From positions 53,122,933 to 53,186,932 of the forward strand of contig NC_052619.1 in assembly GCF_016545825.1 (NCBI RefSeq): a stretch of DNA of 64,000 nt, given 5' to 3'. A program made the position numbers and the translations under genes. The notes beneath the pieces were generated by a model, which was not told the origin of the DNA, did not search any database, and worked only from the letters and a program-made list of their open reading frames with translations. Positions within the stretch are counted from its first letter, which is position 1. The number at the start of each line of letters is the position of its first letter. Shown here piece by piece: positions 12,510-24,669 of this stretch. The DNA is from Eucalyptus grandis (Eukaryota > Streptophyta > Magnoliopsida > Myrtales > Myrtaceae).

Positions 12510-12527
12510 GGTATTACATATGGTCCC

Positions 12528-13179
12528 ATCTTGCCTCGCTAGCCGGAATGGCGGAGTGAAGGATTCTTGGAAGATTGATTATGAGGCCACGAGAAATAGC
12601 CTTCTTGCCGGCAGGAAATTCGGGGCTGCGCATTTCGTGTTGCTTTATGCTATTTGCGTGCAAAAGCACCTTCTTGAGTTTTAGGTTGAGTTGGTGAAGG
12701 ATGGGAAGCCTTATGTCATGTTTGGAGACGGAAAGTTGTGCGCTTGTAAGCCAATTAGTGAGCCGGATTTAGCTTCTTTTATTGCAGGCTGTGTTTCGAA
12801 TGAAGACAAGATAAACCAGGTTTTGCCAATTGGTGGGCCAGGGAAGGCTGTGACGCCTCTCGAGCAAGGGGAGATTTTGTTTAGACTTTTGGGGAAGGAG
12901 CCCAAGTTCTTGAAAGTGCCGATCGAGATTATGGACTTTGCGATTGGCATCCTGGATTTCTTGGTTAAGATTTTTCCAGGATTGGAAGATGCAGCCGAGT
13001 TTGGGAAGATTGGACGGTACTATGCTGCGAAGAGTATGTTAATTCTGGATCCCGAGACAGGAGAGTACAGTTCTGATAAAACGCCCAGCTATGGGAAGGA
13101 CACTTTGGAAGAGTTCTTTGAGCAGGTTCTTCGGGAAGGAATGGCAGGTCAAGAATTGGGGGAGCAGACAAATTTTTGA
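12528..13179 (+). pseudogene. truncated DVR pseudogene (3' portion)
   Basis: This matches DVR from codon ~168 to the stop, without promoter, transit peptide or the GxxGxxG motif. An internal block equal to 7079-7189 of the intact gene (111 bp, 37 codons) is missing. At the join the codon that is CAG in the intact gene reads TAG, stopping the frame at about 12682. Downstream, a frame from 12691 to 13179 stays open and closely resembles the intact C-terminus, so the copy is young or conserved by chance. Any product would lack the cofactor site. Confidence 0.93.
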
Positions 13180-15100
13180 ACGATTGGTGCTGTAGAGGAA
13201 ATGGGTTCAATTACCAATAAATGGGTTTGGCAGCTTCAGTTTTGTATTACATTCTCACCTAAAGCTGCGGATCCTTGCCTGGAAACTGGTTGAGCATCTG
13301 TAAAATCTGAGTAAGATATGTATGTAATAGTTGATTCTTACTGACAATTCACACATTCTGTTATTCATAACTTTGAAGTTATTGATGTATCATGCACGGT
13401 ATTCACCACATTGCGAGGAATTATAGATTAAATGTTAGAAATGATTTGAAGAGTAATAAGTTGCATCAAAGATATGGTCCAATGGCAGAAACATATGCTG
13501 GCAGTAGAAAACTTATTTGAGTAAGGAATCAGAATATCAAACGCCCTTGACTAATTATGATTGCTTCATGAATCCTTGCCTGTTGAATTGTTGAGGCCTT
13601 CTGTATTCTTGTCGTGTTCTGTTTGGATAGTTGCAATTCCTGAAGTTACTTTTAACGTGGTCCTGGAGGAACAATTTCAACAGTTTTGAGATTGATCTTA
13701 GATGCATTAGAAAAAAAGGAAACATGAGAAAAAAGAAATGCCTTGCTAAACCGAGAGGAGGTCAGGGTTTCATAATGCTGTCGTCTTTGGAAAAGAACTT
13801 TTTGTATGGATGGTTCTCTTTTATTTCCTTGTTATTTTGTGTTCATGTTGTGACCCTGGCATGTTCAGCGAATAGCTCATTCTGACATTTTATTTGCAGT
13901 AGACACTTCTAGGCAACCCAAGATCTTTGCAGAAAGTCACACAGTGAGCATCAAGGTACTTGTGGAAGTCTGATACACATCTTGATGCTGCTAGCTAAAA
14001 AGTTGATGTTCTTGCTACATGTCATATATTGAATTTAGGCCTGAATGAAAAGATTTATAACATGTTCTAGATTTTAGAAATTCATTGAGACCATTTACAA
14101 CGGCAGTTCCTGGGCATAGGAGTTAGGTCAGAACTGGAATATGTGAATATGACGCCGTGACAAGTCCGAAAGCGTACTCTTGTTGCTTGTGTGGGTTGAT
14201 CATTTCATTTTGAAATTTTTGCAGGATTGTGAAGTATTGTTTTGCTAGATATGGTCAATACGCCAACCTGAGTTGAAACAGGGAATTTGGAAGGTGGCAT
14301 GCTGGGAAAAAAATGTTTAAAAAAGCTAAAAGAGGATGATTTGGCTGCAAGCCAATATCTAGGTGCTGAGACTCAATAGACTTGAATGAGGATACCTTTC
14401 CAATGGGTTTCTCCTTGTTTAGCTTTGTGTCATGTAAATGCCATTCTTGTTATTTCGGAACAAGGACCTTCTGTGGAAGAGGAGTTTGTAATACCCACTT
14501 CCTGCTGAATTATTGGCATAGCTTTGTAATGCCCACTTCTTGCTGAATCAATGGCATAGCTTTGGCCAGTATCTTCTCCATGAAAAAAATTTCTTGTCAT
14601 TAAATATAATTCTTCTTGGACATAAAGAGTCAAAGAACGATGGTTCTTGGTCAAATCGGTTGACCTATTTTCTTCGCTACTCCGTGCTTTGTATAGGGCC
14701 TATAAAAACCAATCACTTTGGTCCTGGTTAATTCCTGTTTTTCACATATTTTGATGTATGGCACCCAGCACAATGTTCTCTTCATGAACCACTCGTCTCG
14801 TGAAATTTTAAACAAACTCAAATGTAGATAGAATGTTAGAACCCTCGACGTGTGGGGAGCAATATCTGTGTGGGGAACAATATCTGATGGGTCCATTGTA
14901 AGAAAAGATGGTACATCACTATAAATGCCAGAACAAGACGTATGCAGTGACAATACAGAGGACAGATGACACATTTTTTATTCACGAGCAGAACACATCT
15001 ATGATCTATCTACCTGTACTCGAGGTACAAAACATGGACAACATTTTCACAGAGGGATCATGAGCAGCCAGGCCAAAGTCACACTCGAAGTGTGAAAATT
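13180..15100. other. intergenic copy of 7688-9566
   Basis: Duplicate of the DVR/CASP-like intergenic region with substitutions and small indels. No gene is seen. Confidence 0.55.
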
Positions 15101-17145
15101 CTACTGTGGGATCTTCTTGTGCAGAGAGAAGATGGAGAGGATGATGAGAAGGATGAGAACAAAATCAGCAAGGAGTGAGATTGCAATGGAGGCTGCAAGG
15201 TGCTGACAGAACTTGCCAAAGGCATCGCAAAACTTGCCCCATTGCACATGGCTGTTCCCCTCCAGCCATATGTATGCAACCCCTCCTGCTGTTCCCGTTG
15301 CTGAGGCCACTAATCCCAGCATCACCTGGGCATTTATTTCACAACACAGTTTGATCAATGCCAGTGCCACACTGAGCTTGCTCATGAATTATGAGACATT
15401 CGTGCTCTCGGGCTGGTAGAAAAGCATGGTCCATTCCCTTACTTGTCACGGTTTTAAAGGATATACTCGAACAAAAGTTTGTTCATTTACCAAAAAAAAA
15501 AACAAAAAAAATGGAGTGCTAAAGTTTGGTGCTTGAGAGCTCACCACATCCCAGACCACAAAGAAGAGGAGGAAGCTGGCTGAGGAGGCTGGCTTCAAGA
15601 CGGCGGAGATGGATGCGAGTGCTGTGACGATGCTGTAGAGGCAAGCCACTGAGAGTGCAGCTACAAAGTATCTGCACAGAAATTAACTACTGTCAAAATG
15701 GTGAAATTAATTCTTGGAAAGCTTGATTGTTATTTAAGGATTACGGCAAATGAACCGTCATCCAAACACGATCGGTTCTTGGGCGGGTTCCGGGCAGTGA
15801 AGGGTTCATTTACTTCTTGTGCTGCGCTAACCGAAATAGATAACCTCCACACCGTTTGCGTGTGTGTAGTACTATTGATTTTTATCAGTTACATAGAAAG
15901 AATAGTAAGATATTAAGTTTGTAAGGACGACCACTCCCTTCATGAATGTGTGAAAAGTGATTGATTTGGTCATTGATTTTATCTCTTTTTCCTTCCTTTT
16001 TGTTCTTTATGGGGCGAGAGGCTTCCAGAGGACGTAAAACTAAAGGTCAAAGTAACATAGGAACAACTTGTCACTTACATAGACCTTGAAATTTTGTCTA
16101 CTGCATTGATCATTATTGTCGCAACTCATGTTATTTGTTCTTACAAGGCACCCCGGATTAGTAAGCCAGGTCGAACCAATCGATGGACATGTTACTAAAG
16201 TCTAGGCAATCAGGAAGTCTCTAGTTTCTTTTTCTGGACTGTTAAATTGCAATTATTTGCCTTCTTTGGCATGTTTACGGCATTTTCCAGGCATATAATG
16301 AAGACAAATGATAGTTCGTTTGACGTAGAATATCCTTGTTTTTCCTGCAAATGTTGCAAAATGATGATCTTCAAGAAGTTCACTTATGTAGGACACTTCT
16401 TCACCGAAAAGGAAACAGAACCAAGAATTTAAGCACATGCACATAAGAAAGTAACGCATGACGATATCTACGGGGAATTTATTTAAACATCTCTCTGATA
16501 GAGACCATTCAGTATGGTAAAACAAGCTTCGAAAGGGAAAAAGAAGCTAACTTCTTGATGTGCATAAGCTAACTTCTGAAAGCAAGATGGAGAGAGGTAC
16601 AATCGAAATGAAGTTCAACCCTAACGTAGAAGGAAGGGATTGGTTCAGGCACGCTCTCGAGGAGTGTATCGATCCGTGTTTGGCATCTTCTCAGTCAGGC
16701 AAGGAAGAAGTAGCTAGCAAAAGGAGTGAGAAGTAGAGCTAGGAAGCAGGGAAAGCTGGGCAGGTCTAGAGTCTCTGGGTCTTTCCAATCCCTTACTTAA
16801 AAACAGTAAGAAATGCATGAAACCTTATGAGTAACTAGCGACTTACATGAAAGCAGGAGAGTTTTCGAACTTAGCCTCCACAAATGCCACTGAGGGTGGT
16901 CCTGGGAGAAGAACTTCTGAGGGTGGTCCTGGAAGAAGAACTTCTTTCGTTTGCTTGCTAAAGACCATGACCAAGAGCGCGATTAGCGTCAAAGCAAACA
17001 GCAACCCTCGAAGAGCCACGTCTGCCGTGAGCAAGCTCGCCACGTTCGGAGGACCTGCGGGTGGAGGCGGGGCCTCCGCTTTTGGCGGTGGCGCCTCAGC
17101 TGGCTTCGCCACCTCAGGATCGGCTACTTTCTCTTGGGTTGACAT
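15101..17145 (-). CDS. CASP-like membrane protein (CASPL1 type), copy 2
   Basis: Exons 17145-16847, 15671-15545 and 15325-15101 join in frame to 216 residues, with the same splice phases as copy 1. Segments are LRGLLFALTLIALLVMVF, IYFVAALSVACLYSIVTA, SFLLFFVVWDVVMLGLVA with the TM3 Asp, the ATGTAGGVAYI hallmark and a fourth segment (ISLLADFVLILLIILSIF). Exon 1 carries an in-frame repeat in the first extracellular loop (EVLLPGPPS twice, about 16895-16945). The fourth membrane helix has an Asp where copy 1 has Ala-Leu. No disabling change is visible, so both copies may make protein. The function is presumed to be membrane scaffolding, as for the family. Confidence 0.9.
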
Positions 17146-17207
17146 GGTTGCTCAAGGTGTAAGCTGGGCTTGAGTATGTGGTTATGGCCGCAATAGATGC
17201 TTGGTCT

Positions 17208-17217
17208 ATTATATATA
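17208..17217 (-). promoter_or_regulatory. TATA box of CASP-like copy 2
   Basis: A TATATATAAT-like motif on the minus strand lies about 63 bases upstream of the ATG at 17145, matching the motif at 11639-11646. Confidence 0.5.
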
Positions 17218-17584
17218 CGTGTAGAAGTGGCAACGACTCGATTCTTTTATATTTTAATTTATCTGTTTTTGGGTTGAATAGGGATATGAAATGTGAATGA
17301 TTTTGGTGGGTTGGAGTTTCAGGTACGCAAAAGCCAGATTGGATGGTTACATACTCGTGTATACATCACTAAGTTGGAAGGGTCGACCCGGAGAAATGAT
17401 AAGACCAAAGAGCTGTGGATACACGCAATAACGACAGTCAAGTTCAATGGAGTGCTTACGAACTACTTCAGATGAAGTTGGGTTTCGTAAATATCTAGTT
17501 CGAGCATTAAGCCAGTGCGAATTCAGGATTTAGTACACATGATGACTAGAGGATATTGTCATCAACCAAATAGAAGGGTATTAC

Positions 17585-18020
17585 TAGAGCCGTCAAATGG
17601 GTGGGTTAGGTTGGGTGAGGCTCGAGCTTGTCAATGTCGAGCAAGCTCGGCCTCGCCAGTCTGAATTTGGTGAGCTCAAGCCTTGCCGACCTATGACGAG
17701 GCTCGAGCTCGCCTTTGGCTGGTCACTGCCACGGCGGCCATCAACCGACCAATGAAGAAGAAAAAGAAGAAAGAAAAGATATAAAAAAGAAAAAAATTAA
17801 GAAGAAAAGAAAATTGAAAAGTAATAGATTTATTGTATTAGTTGAGGAAGTTTTGTGTTAGATTACCCGCTTAATGTTAAAATCCATTTTCAATTTATAT
17901 AACTCAACTTAAAACTTTTTGGACCCATTTTAGCTGGGCTTTTATATCTTTATAATCCACATGCAACCATTGTACCAAATGAGTCAAAAAGTGGGTCATG
18001 ATCCCATTTTGCCACCCCTA
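17585..18020. mobile_element. hAT-like non-autonomous element, copy in unit 2
   Basis: Same element as 12014-12509, shortened by internal deletions (about 60 bp, in the 'ctcgagctcg' region). The flanking 8-bp repeat GGTATTAC is at 17577-17584 and 18021-18028. Confidence 0.78.
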
Positions 18021-18030
18021 GGTATTACAT

Positions 18031-20057
18031 GCGGTCCCTAGATTTGGGAAAAATTGTTGGAAGCGATGAGATAATGAACTTTGGCTTGATATTCGATTTT
18101 GGTAGGTTAACTTTGGTTCAATTGATCCTTGACATAATGCGGAATTGCTCGTATTGTCCTTTTTTAATTCCTTTGCATCGAATCCATTTTGTAGTTGAAA
18201 TAGCATGAACCACGTCTGGACCAGTTAATTTAGGTAATGCATTTATAGTTTTACGGGTTATACAACTCAGGCTTTTCTTTATCACACGCGCGAGTTTCTC
18301 GTAGAGATTCCTTCTTGTGAGGATCTTGGTTGTAATTGGGATCGGAAACACTTGAATGCGAATGGACTGGAGTGCCTCAATTTCCTTTTGCTGTTCATAC
18401 TTTACAGTGGAACATCTCATCGTTTGTCCCGTGAAAGTATGCATACCGCCGAACCACATTAATCTTCCATGTCGGGTTTAATTTTCTTGCTTGGATCGTC
18501 CTGTTTGCTCTGTGCTTCCATGTTCTTGCGCAACATGCCGATAGCAGATCGTCCATGTTTTGAATGAGGAGATTCGGAAGGATTGACTTTCTTATTGCTG
18601 GACTTAAAAGAGATTGTGCCAAGTGAAAATTGAACTTGAAACCTCCCATATTCCAAGTTGCTACGTCATAGTTCTTTCATTACTGAATGACGGGAGACGT
18701 GATAACTTTCAAGACTACAATATGATTTATTTTTTCTTGCTCTAGAATTCTAGAATTTTCGGGTGTTATCTTAGAGATTCCAGAAATTTCATTTCCTTTC
18801 ATTTGTTGTATGAATGGGTTTAGAGATTTTGTTTACTTTATTGAATAGTTCTCTAATTATCTTTTATTAGGACATCACTAGAATTTTTTGGGGCTATTCA
18901 TATCCCTATTTGTCTCTTTACTAAGCAGATTTCGACGCTGAATCAAAAATAATAGCGGGAGCTTTTCTTTGCTGTGCTTCGTGGGTGTGCGGCTTTCGTG
19001 CTCTGCAATTGTTCATTCGTGTTTGCAAATTGCGGTTTGAGTTGTCCTCGTTTCCATTGCATCGCTTGGGCAACATCCAGAAGTTCGAGAGGAGATACTT
19101 TGCTAGGAAATGTTCGTCTCGTGTGAACTCCAAGTCTACTCTCTTTAAACTCGGATTGCAAAACTCATTTGGTAAAAGATAATCTTATGAAGCTTAGAGG
19201 GTTATTAATTAATTGAGTAGATCACTGAGTTGCCATTACATACCATATGTCAACCTTATTCTTTGCTAGGCAGCGATCATCTCATGAAATCTCATACTAT
19301 TGAGATTTAAGTACGTAACTTGTGGCTTCAATGTGAATTTTGGGTAAAAGTGATTGAATGTAAGTAGGTAATATGCCGATCCACATATAAGCCAATATTT
19401 TTTTATTAGAAAAAATATCAAGAAAAGGAAGAAAAGAAATTCTATCCCCTGGGCCACATTCAACTTCAAGAACTTGCCTACCATCCATCAGTCAAATTGA
19501 TAGCAACGGCGATGATGATCGACGATCAGCCGGTCAAACACAAGGAGAATGCCCCATCCCGACGCGAAAAGAACAGATGTACAGGTAGTAGTAGCAACTA
19601 AAATTCAGGAGGAATTACAATCCTCTAAAATTGTAACTCTAGAGGATTGCGTTTGTCACGTCGTGCACGCCTCATGAAGACAAAATGCATGCATGCACGT
19701 ATGTGGGTACCAAAGCGATTTCTGATAGTTCCAATTTTCACATTCTTTTCTCATGATGTAACAAGGGCTGTACGTAGGTTCTGCATCTTTGGCACCACGT
19801 TTGGACAGTTCAATGAGATAAAATCAAGAAGCGATGGCGGTCCCGTATACCATCATTGAATCAGTCCAGATTGAATGCACTTCTTAATTCTGGACAGCGA
19901 AATTCTGTCAGAATTATAACGAAATAAGCCACAAAACTAGATTAAAATCGAAAGGACCACCATATTTATTGAAGTCGCTGTAACTGCCATTTGGTCCCAA
20001 CTGAAATGCGTGTGCCAAAAGATACTCTCTGCAAAAACTAGTCATCTGAGGTTGTTC
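18031..20057. other. intergenic, no recognised gene
   Basis: Beyond the duplication, only short frames are seen. One on the minus strand (18656-18459) reads as a basic 65-residue peptide starting MEYGRFQVQFSLGT. I do not recognise it and it lacks a visible partner exon. Confidence 0.4.
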
Positions 20058-20340
20058 TCAGCAGTCAACTGTTGATGATGCAACCATTCTCTCCAATACA
20101 GTTAACTCTCTTGGGGATGGAAAAGAATCATTATCTGGAAGTACGGGAATGATAACATTCAAATCAAGGAGGAGCAGATCTTTTAATGGTTCAGGGACCT
20201 TCGCAAGAGAAACTTCAGATGCATGTTGCTCAAGACGTGAGTACTCCACTTGTCTTGCTTCTCAGAGGAATTGGCTGAAACTAACATGCCAACCTTAACA
20301 GTCCACATAGGAGACAGATCTGCAGCTAATGCATTCAATC
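20058..20340 (-). pseudogene. unidentified coding-like remnant, frameshifted
   Basis: On the minus strand one frame reads LAADLSPMWTVKVGMLVSAN. Just after, another frame reads EARQVEYSRLEQHASEVSL and continues through LPDNDSFPSPRELTVLERMV to a stop at 20058-20060. The composition is protein-like in each frame, and a single shift near 20250-20260 would join them. It lies directly after the stop of the 11-exon gene (20358), so it could be part of that gene's 3' end or of an alternative transcript. I do not recognise the family. Confidence 0.3.
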
Positions 20341-20357
20341 TCCAATTCTGTCAAACT

Positions 20358-23300
20358 TTAACAAAGGGCACCTTCAGTGGTTAGTTCTTCCATGTTCACT
20401 TTCACCTCCAAGCCTGTGTTTAATAAGGAACTAACCATGGCCGGGATATCAGATTTGAGAGCAGCAGCTAACGCCTACATGAGCAAATAGGAGCGAGGTC
20501 ATAAGAATTTTGAGATAGTTAAATGCAGCATATATACAACCAGCAACAGGAATGGTTGCGAAAATATCAATAGAGCAATATATAACTACAAACGAGCGAT
20601 ATTTCTACTTCTACCCAAAGTGAAATGGATATTTAGTCAAAGGAAGTACCTTGCGTTTGTCTTCTTTCTTCCGTTTGATAACCTCGAATGGCCACTCACT
20701 GATAAGCTTTTGAAGTTCAACCATAATGCCAGACCTCTTAGCATCAGGTAAACTCTGGCATCAATCCAAGGTATTCACATAGTGAGACCCGAGAAGCGAC
20801 GTCTGAATAAACAGAACCTACAAAGGGTGTATTTCCAATTTTATCTAATTCAGGAGTCTGAGATGATCTTTCAAACTCAACCACTAGGATTCCTGGAACT
20901 CAATTGTGTAATTTTAACCAGACAGTGTAGCAAGCCCCAAATATAAAAACCCAATCACCCAGTCACCCTCAATGAAAGGATCTGTCACAGTAATTTTATC
21001 TGAGCACATTATGGGGGACAATTCAGTAAGTCTTCTGCTAATTGTTTTATTACTTAAGAGGATATGGAAAATCAAGGGACTAGTTCATAGGCTGAGGTAA
21101 TTTAGGATGGCAAGTCCTTAAGCTAGGGGATCATGCCAGATGGTGAGCATATTAATAATAGCTATAGATGCTCTGAGAAGTGAGAACCACCTGATTCAAG
21201 ACGTGAATGACTGTAGCAGCCTCCTCAGGTTTTCCTTCAAGTAGAAGTCCCTGCACAAAAAAATGGATATAAAACCATTTGGTTCACCACAAAACAAGAA
21301 AATGACATTCAGTTAAATTTTCATCTTACACCGGAGTGCTAAAAAGCCCCAATAAATGCTTCCAAAAAGGGAAAAAGTAGTCATATCTCCTTTGGGTGTT
21401 GACATTGAATAGTCTCATGCCCAAAGGTGCTTCATGTCCTTGGATGTGAGCCCAAATTTTTTGTACTCAAGCATTAACTCACTCTTTTTTTGGCCATAGG
21501 TCTCTCACCTGGTTTACCAAGAACATTGTACTGATCTCTATCACAATATTACTGTTTTCCTATTATCAGATTTTCTAATGCAAGAAGACCTAGAGTTCTC
21601 AGGGTCTGATATTTGCGATTTCAACAGTTGTGTTTGTAAACTACCTTCGCACATGAGAACCCACTGCCCATGGTGTGCTGCTTCATGGACTCAGATCTTA
21701 ACTTCTCAATTTTCCATAGAGATTCAACGTCTCCTAGAAAGGGTAATTTTCGTCAAACCACTAAATAAGATAAAGAAGCATAATCTCAGAACAAACAAAG
21801 AAACAGAGAGGTTGAAAGACACAGTCCAGTGAAAATTCTATTTGTATCTTATTTCTACCCTTTTGTTTAGGGAGAGAGAAATCATTGTACAGAAGAATAT
21901 ATTCAAGCACATCCCATCTTTTGTAGTAAGTGGCGGGACCTGGATGAGAAAACTACTTGTGGGAAGAAATGGGAAACAAAAATTGCTGAGGGACAAGGGC
22001 TTGAGAGCAGCAAAGGGAGACAGAGTGAGTGTTTCTCACCTACTTTTGCAGCAAACTCCATCCAGATGTCAAATGCAGCTTTATGCAATTTCACGCCACC
22101 CTTGACAAATCTCTTCGAATACTTTGCAAGCAACCCCCAATTGTCTGTATCGTTACAAATGCTGCAAAATTTTTCCATGGAAAAAAGGATATCAAATAAC
22201 ATGAGTAAACTATTAGATTGAAAGTAGCAATGCAGACAATGATTAAAATAAAAACAAGTTGATTAAATCCTTCTCAGGATAAACAGCATGAAAACAGGAT
22301 AAACAGCACAGAAGTGAACCTGGAGACAATATCGGCCGTGCTGGGTTGCAATTGCAAGTTATTCTTCTTCAAAAGCTTCATTACTTCCTGCATGAGGGCA
22401 GCATCTCTGTGCTCTTTAGCATATTGCTGCATTGCAAGAGCCCAAGTTAGCAGAATAAATGTGTAAATGAAACAAATGGAAAAAAGAATCACTTGACATA
22501 GATACAATTCGTCATTACCAATAGATGGTTTGCAGAGCCAATTGTAGGGGTCAATCCATAGACATTATGCTCCCACAAGGCCTTCTTACCTACAATTTTG
22601 TCAACGCTTAGTTTCTATCATCATGGACTTATTACAGCAATCTCCTGACATGAGCTACACTATGGAACTAAATTTTGATTTGATTTATTTTTATTGAAAA
22701 TTATGAAGAGCTTAATCACTAGAAACAGCTTGAACTGACAACTATTGAAGCTATCAGTTAAAAAAACACATCTGCAAAAAGTGAATGCTATTTGCTAAGC
22801 TTCAACAATGAATTCAACAACTTGAAGCAGAGGTGTCATTCAAGAAATCAAAGTCTTACAAAGCCAGCAATGTGTGAGAAGACCCATTTACAGAATAAGC
22901 GTTAGATGCATATTAAGTTGGATTAAGCGCAATAGTGTCCAAGTCATGAATAAGTTAACAAGTTTGTACATGTAAAATAAAGTGACCCTTTTAACAATTT
23001 AAACACATTGAATCATGTCGAGAAGGTTAACATGTTATTCACACAGGACAAGTTTATACACACATTTAACAATGTTCTATACTTTAAATTGAATATCCTT
23101 TTACACATTCACACATGAAAAACTATTTCTCGAATATGTTATGTGTCGTGTTAGTTCCATACACGTGCTTAATAGACGTGTTGCATCTGTGTAGGACAAA
23201 ATTCTGGTTTACAATAATTGACGCATCCAGGAAAGAAAAAACACAAAAGCACAACTAACTACCTGCGGGATGGTCAAAAGTTCTCATAAGAACTGAATAT

Positions 23301-24669
23301 GTTCTGAATATGTTCTCCAAGCATGACAGGCTTGAGGTAAAAAGATCATTTGAGAACAAGCAATATACAACAAAATGATTGTGCTAATGATAGCGTAAGT
23401 AGCAACAATTGAATGCAGAAGAAGAATCAGGTAAATATATCAGCATGATATAGAATTTTTGAACTTGGCACACAACTTGTGTAGATAAAGCTCACCAAAG
23501 TCAAGAGCCCTTGCACGCACACATGCTTTTGTGACTTCCCGACAAAGGTTGCAGTTAAAATTCTCATGAATTCGAAGATTTGACAATCTCTGCGATGAAA
23601 GAAAAAACAGATGAATTTATCAACTACTCAAAAATTAAAACTTCACTTCTCAAATGGAGCAAGAAGTAAACTGACAAATCTGCGTAGGTTCTGCAAGACA
23701 TCAAAGAGAAGCTTAATATCCTCTCTGTTCTTGCAATTTTCAATCATCGACCACGTCCATGCGTTTGGAGCCATTGTTCTTTTCGTGTTAACGGACTCAA
23801 GAATTTTGTCATACAACTCCTTCACGGTCTCTGCATAATATGACAAGAACCAAATATCAGAGAAAGAACTACACAATATGTCAAGACACAAATTAGATGG
23901 GAAAAAGGAAAAAACCTGTGGGTTCCTCCTTTCCGGCACTTGCTTCGGAAGAATACTGTAAACTCGAAATTATTGAATAAGAGGCTGCAGGCAATCTATT
24001 GCCATGAACCGGCCCTGTGAATTCCAACGACAATCACATCAAAACCTTTCACTGCCAAGAGAAATGCAGCTCCGTTTTGTATCAACAAACTAATTCAACC
24101 CGGAACCAACATTTAAGAACATGAAGCAACTCGACTCAAAGAAGCAACTCGACTTGAAGGAACAATTCGACGTGATTAATCCTATTACAGAATCATGTCT
24201 CCAACATCAAATACACAAAGCAAACACGATGAAAACAATAAAAATACGACATCTCAATTAAACAAGCACAATCCTGACCAGGTGCACATTCCTCGAATGA
24301 GTTACTCAGAATTCTTCATCAATCATCAAACGCCCCCCTCCCCCAACAAAACCATATCCGGACATCAAACTCAACCTTAAAAAGCCCCCGCTAACAAAGA
24401 ACCATCGCTCCGGCATCTATAATCCACGTCGAGATCCCTCGGCAGCAATAAACAAAAAAAATCTGACGGACGAGAAGCGCGCTACCTGCGAAACCGAGGG
24501 ACTGAGTAGCAGAGGAGAAGGAGGAGCTGCGATCTCGACGTGCCTGCGCCCGAATCCGAGCGCATTCCGCGACTCGGCGGTCATTCGGAGGGACGAATCC
24601 AGCCGAGCCGAGATGAACCGGAGGCTTGAGAATGCGGCAGAGCCTGCGAGCTCTCGCGGCGGCGTGCAT
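20358..24669 (-). CDS. 11-exon gene, 400-residue helical-repeat (PPR/TPR-like) protein, likely mitochondrial
   Basis: Exons on the minus strand are 24669-24486, 24014-23916, 23830-23676, 23589-23496, 22589-22519, 22426-22320, 22161-22040, 21733-21645, 21250-21191, 20754-20650 and 20474-20358. All have GT-AG borders, phases agree and they total 401 codons with the stop. The N-terminus (MHAAARARRLCRILKPP) is Arg-rich without acids, as in a mitochondrial presequence. The body is made of helix pairs resembling pentatricopeptide/TPR units: NAWTWSMIENCKNREDIKLL, KACVRARALDFGKKALWEHN, then TADIVSSICNDTDNWGLLAK and AFDIWMEFAAKVGDVESLWK. The C-terminus is ALKSDIPAMVSSLLNTG...TTEGALC. It matches my memory of a conserved but uncharacterised plant protein. 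The role is unknown; RNA binding or complex assembly in the organelle is inference. Confidence 0.85.

Larger units (their letters stand above)
6925..12527 (+). repeat. tandem segmental duplication, unit 1 (~5.6 kb)
   Basis: This unit begins inside DVR (codons after VVVS) and runs through the DVR 3' flank, the first CASP-like gene (-) and a hAT-like element. The same order recurs at 12528-18030 in direct orientation. Matching landmarks are 7687/13179, 9567/15101, 11577/17145 and 12014/17585. The internal junction at 12527/12528 joins '...atatggtccc' to 'atcttgcctcgctagc', and a short TGGT is shared with the DVR breakpoint. Simple end-to-end tandem duplication explains it. Confidence 0.9.
12528..18030 (+). 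repeat. tandem segmental duplication, unit 2 (~5.5 kb)
   Basis: This is the direct copy of 6925-12527. It starts abruptly in the middle of the DVR reading frame and ends near '...gcggtcccta' after the second hAT-like element. Against unit 1 it lacks 111 bp of DVR and has small indels, including extra sequence in CASP-like exon 1 and a short repeat around 14480-14550 and 14855-14890. Confidence 0.88.

Noticed and set aside
18118..18656. Minus-strand frames MWFGGMHTF... and MEYGRFQVQF...
   Set aside because: Unrecognised, short, no clear splice connection; left as unassigned.
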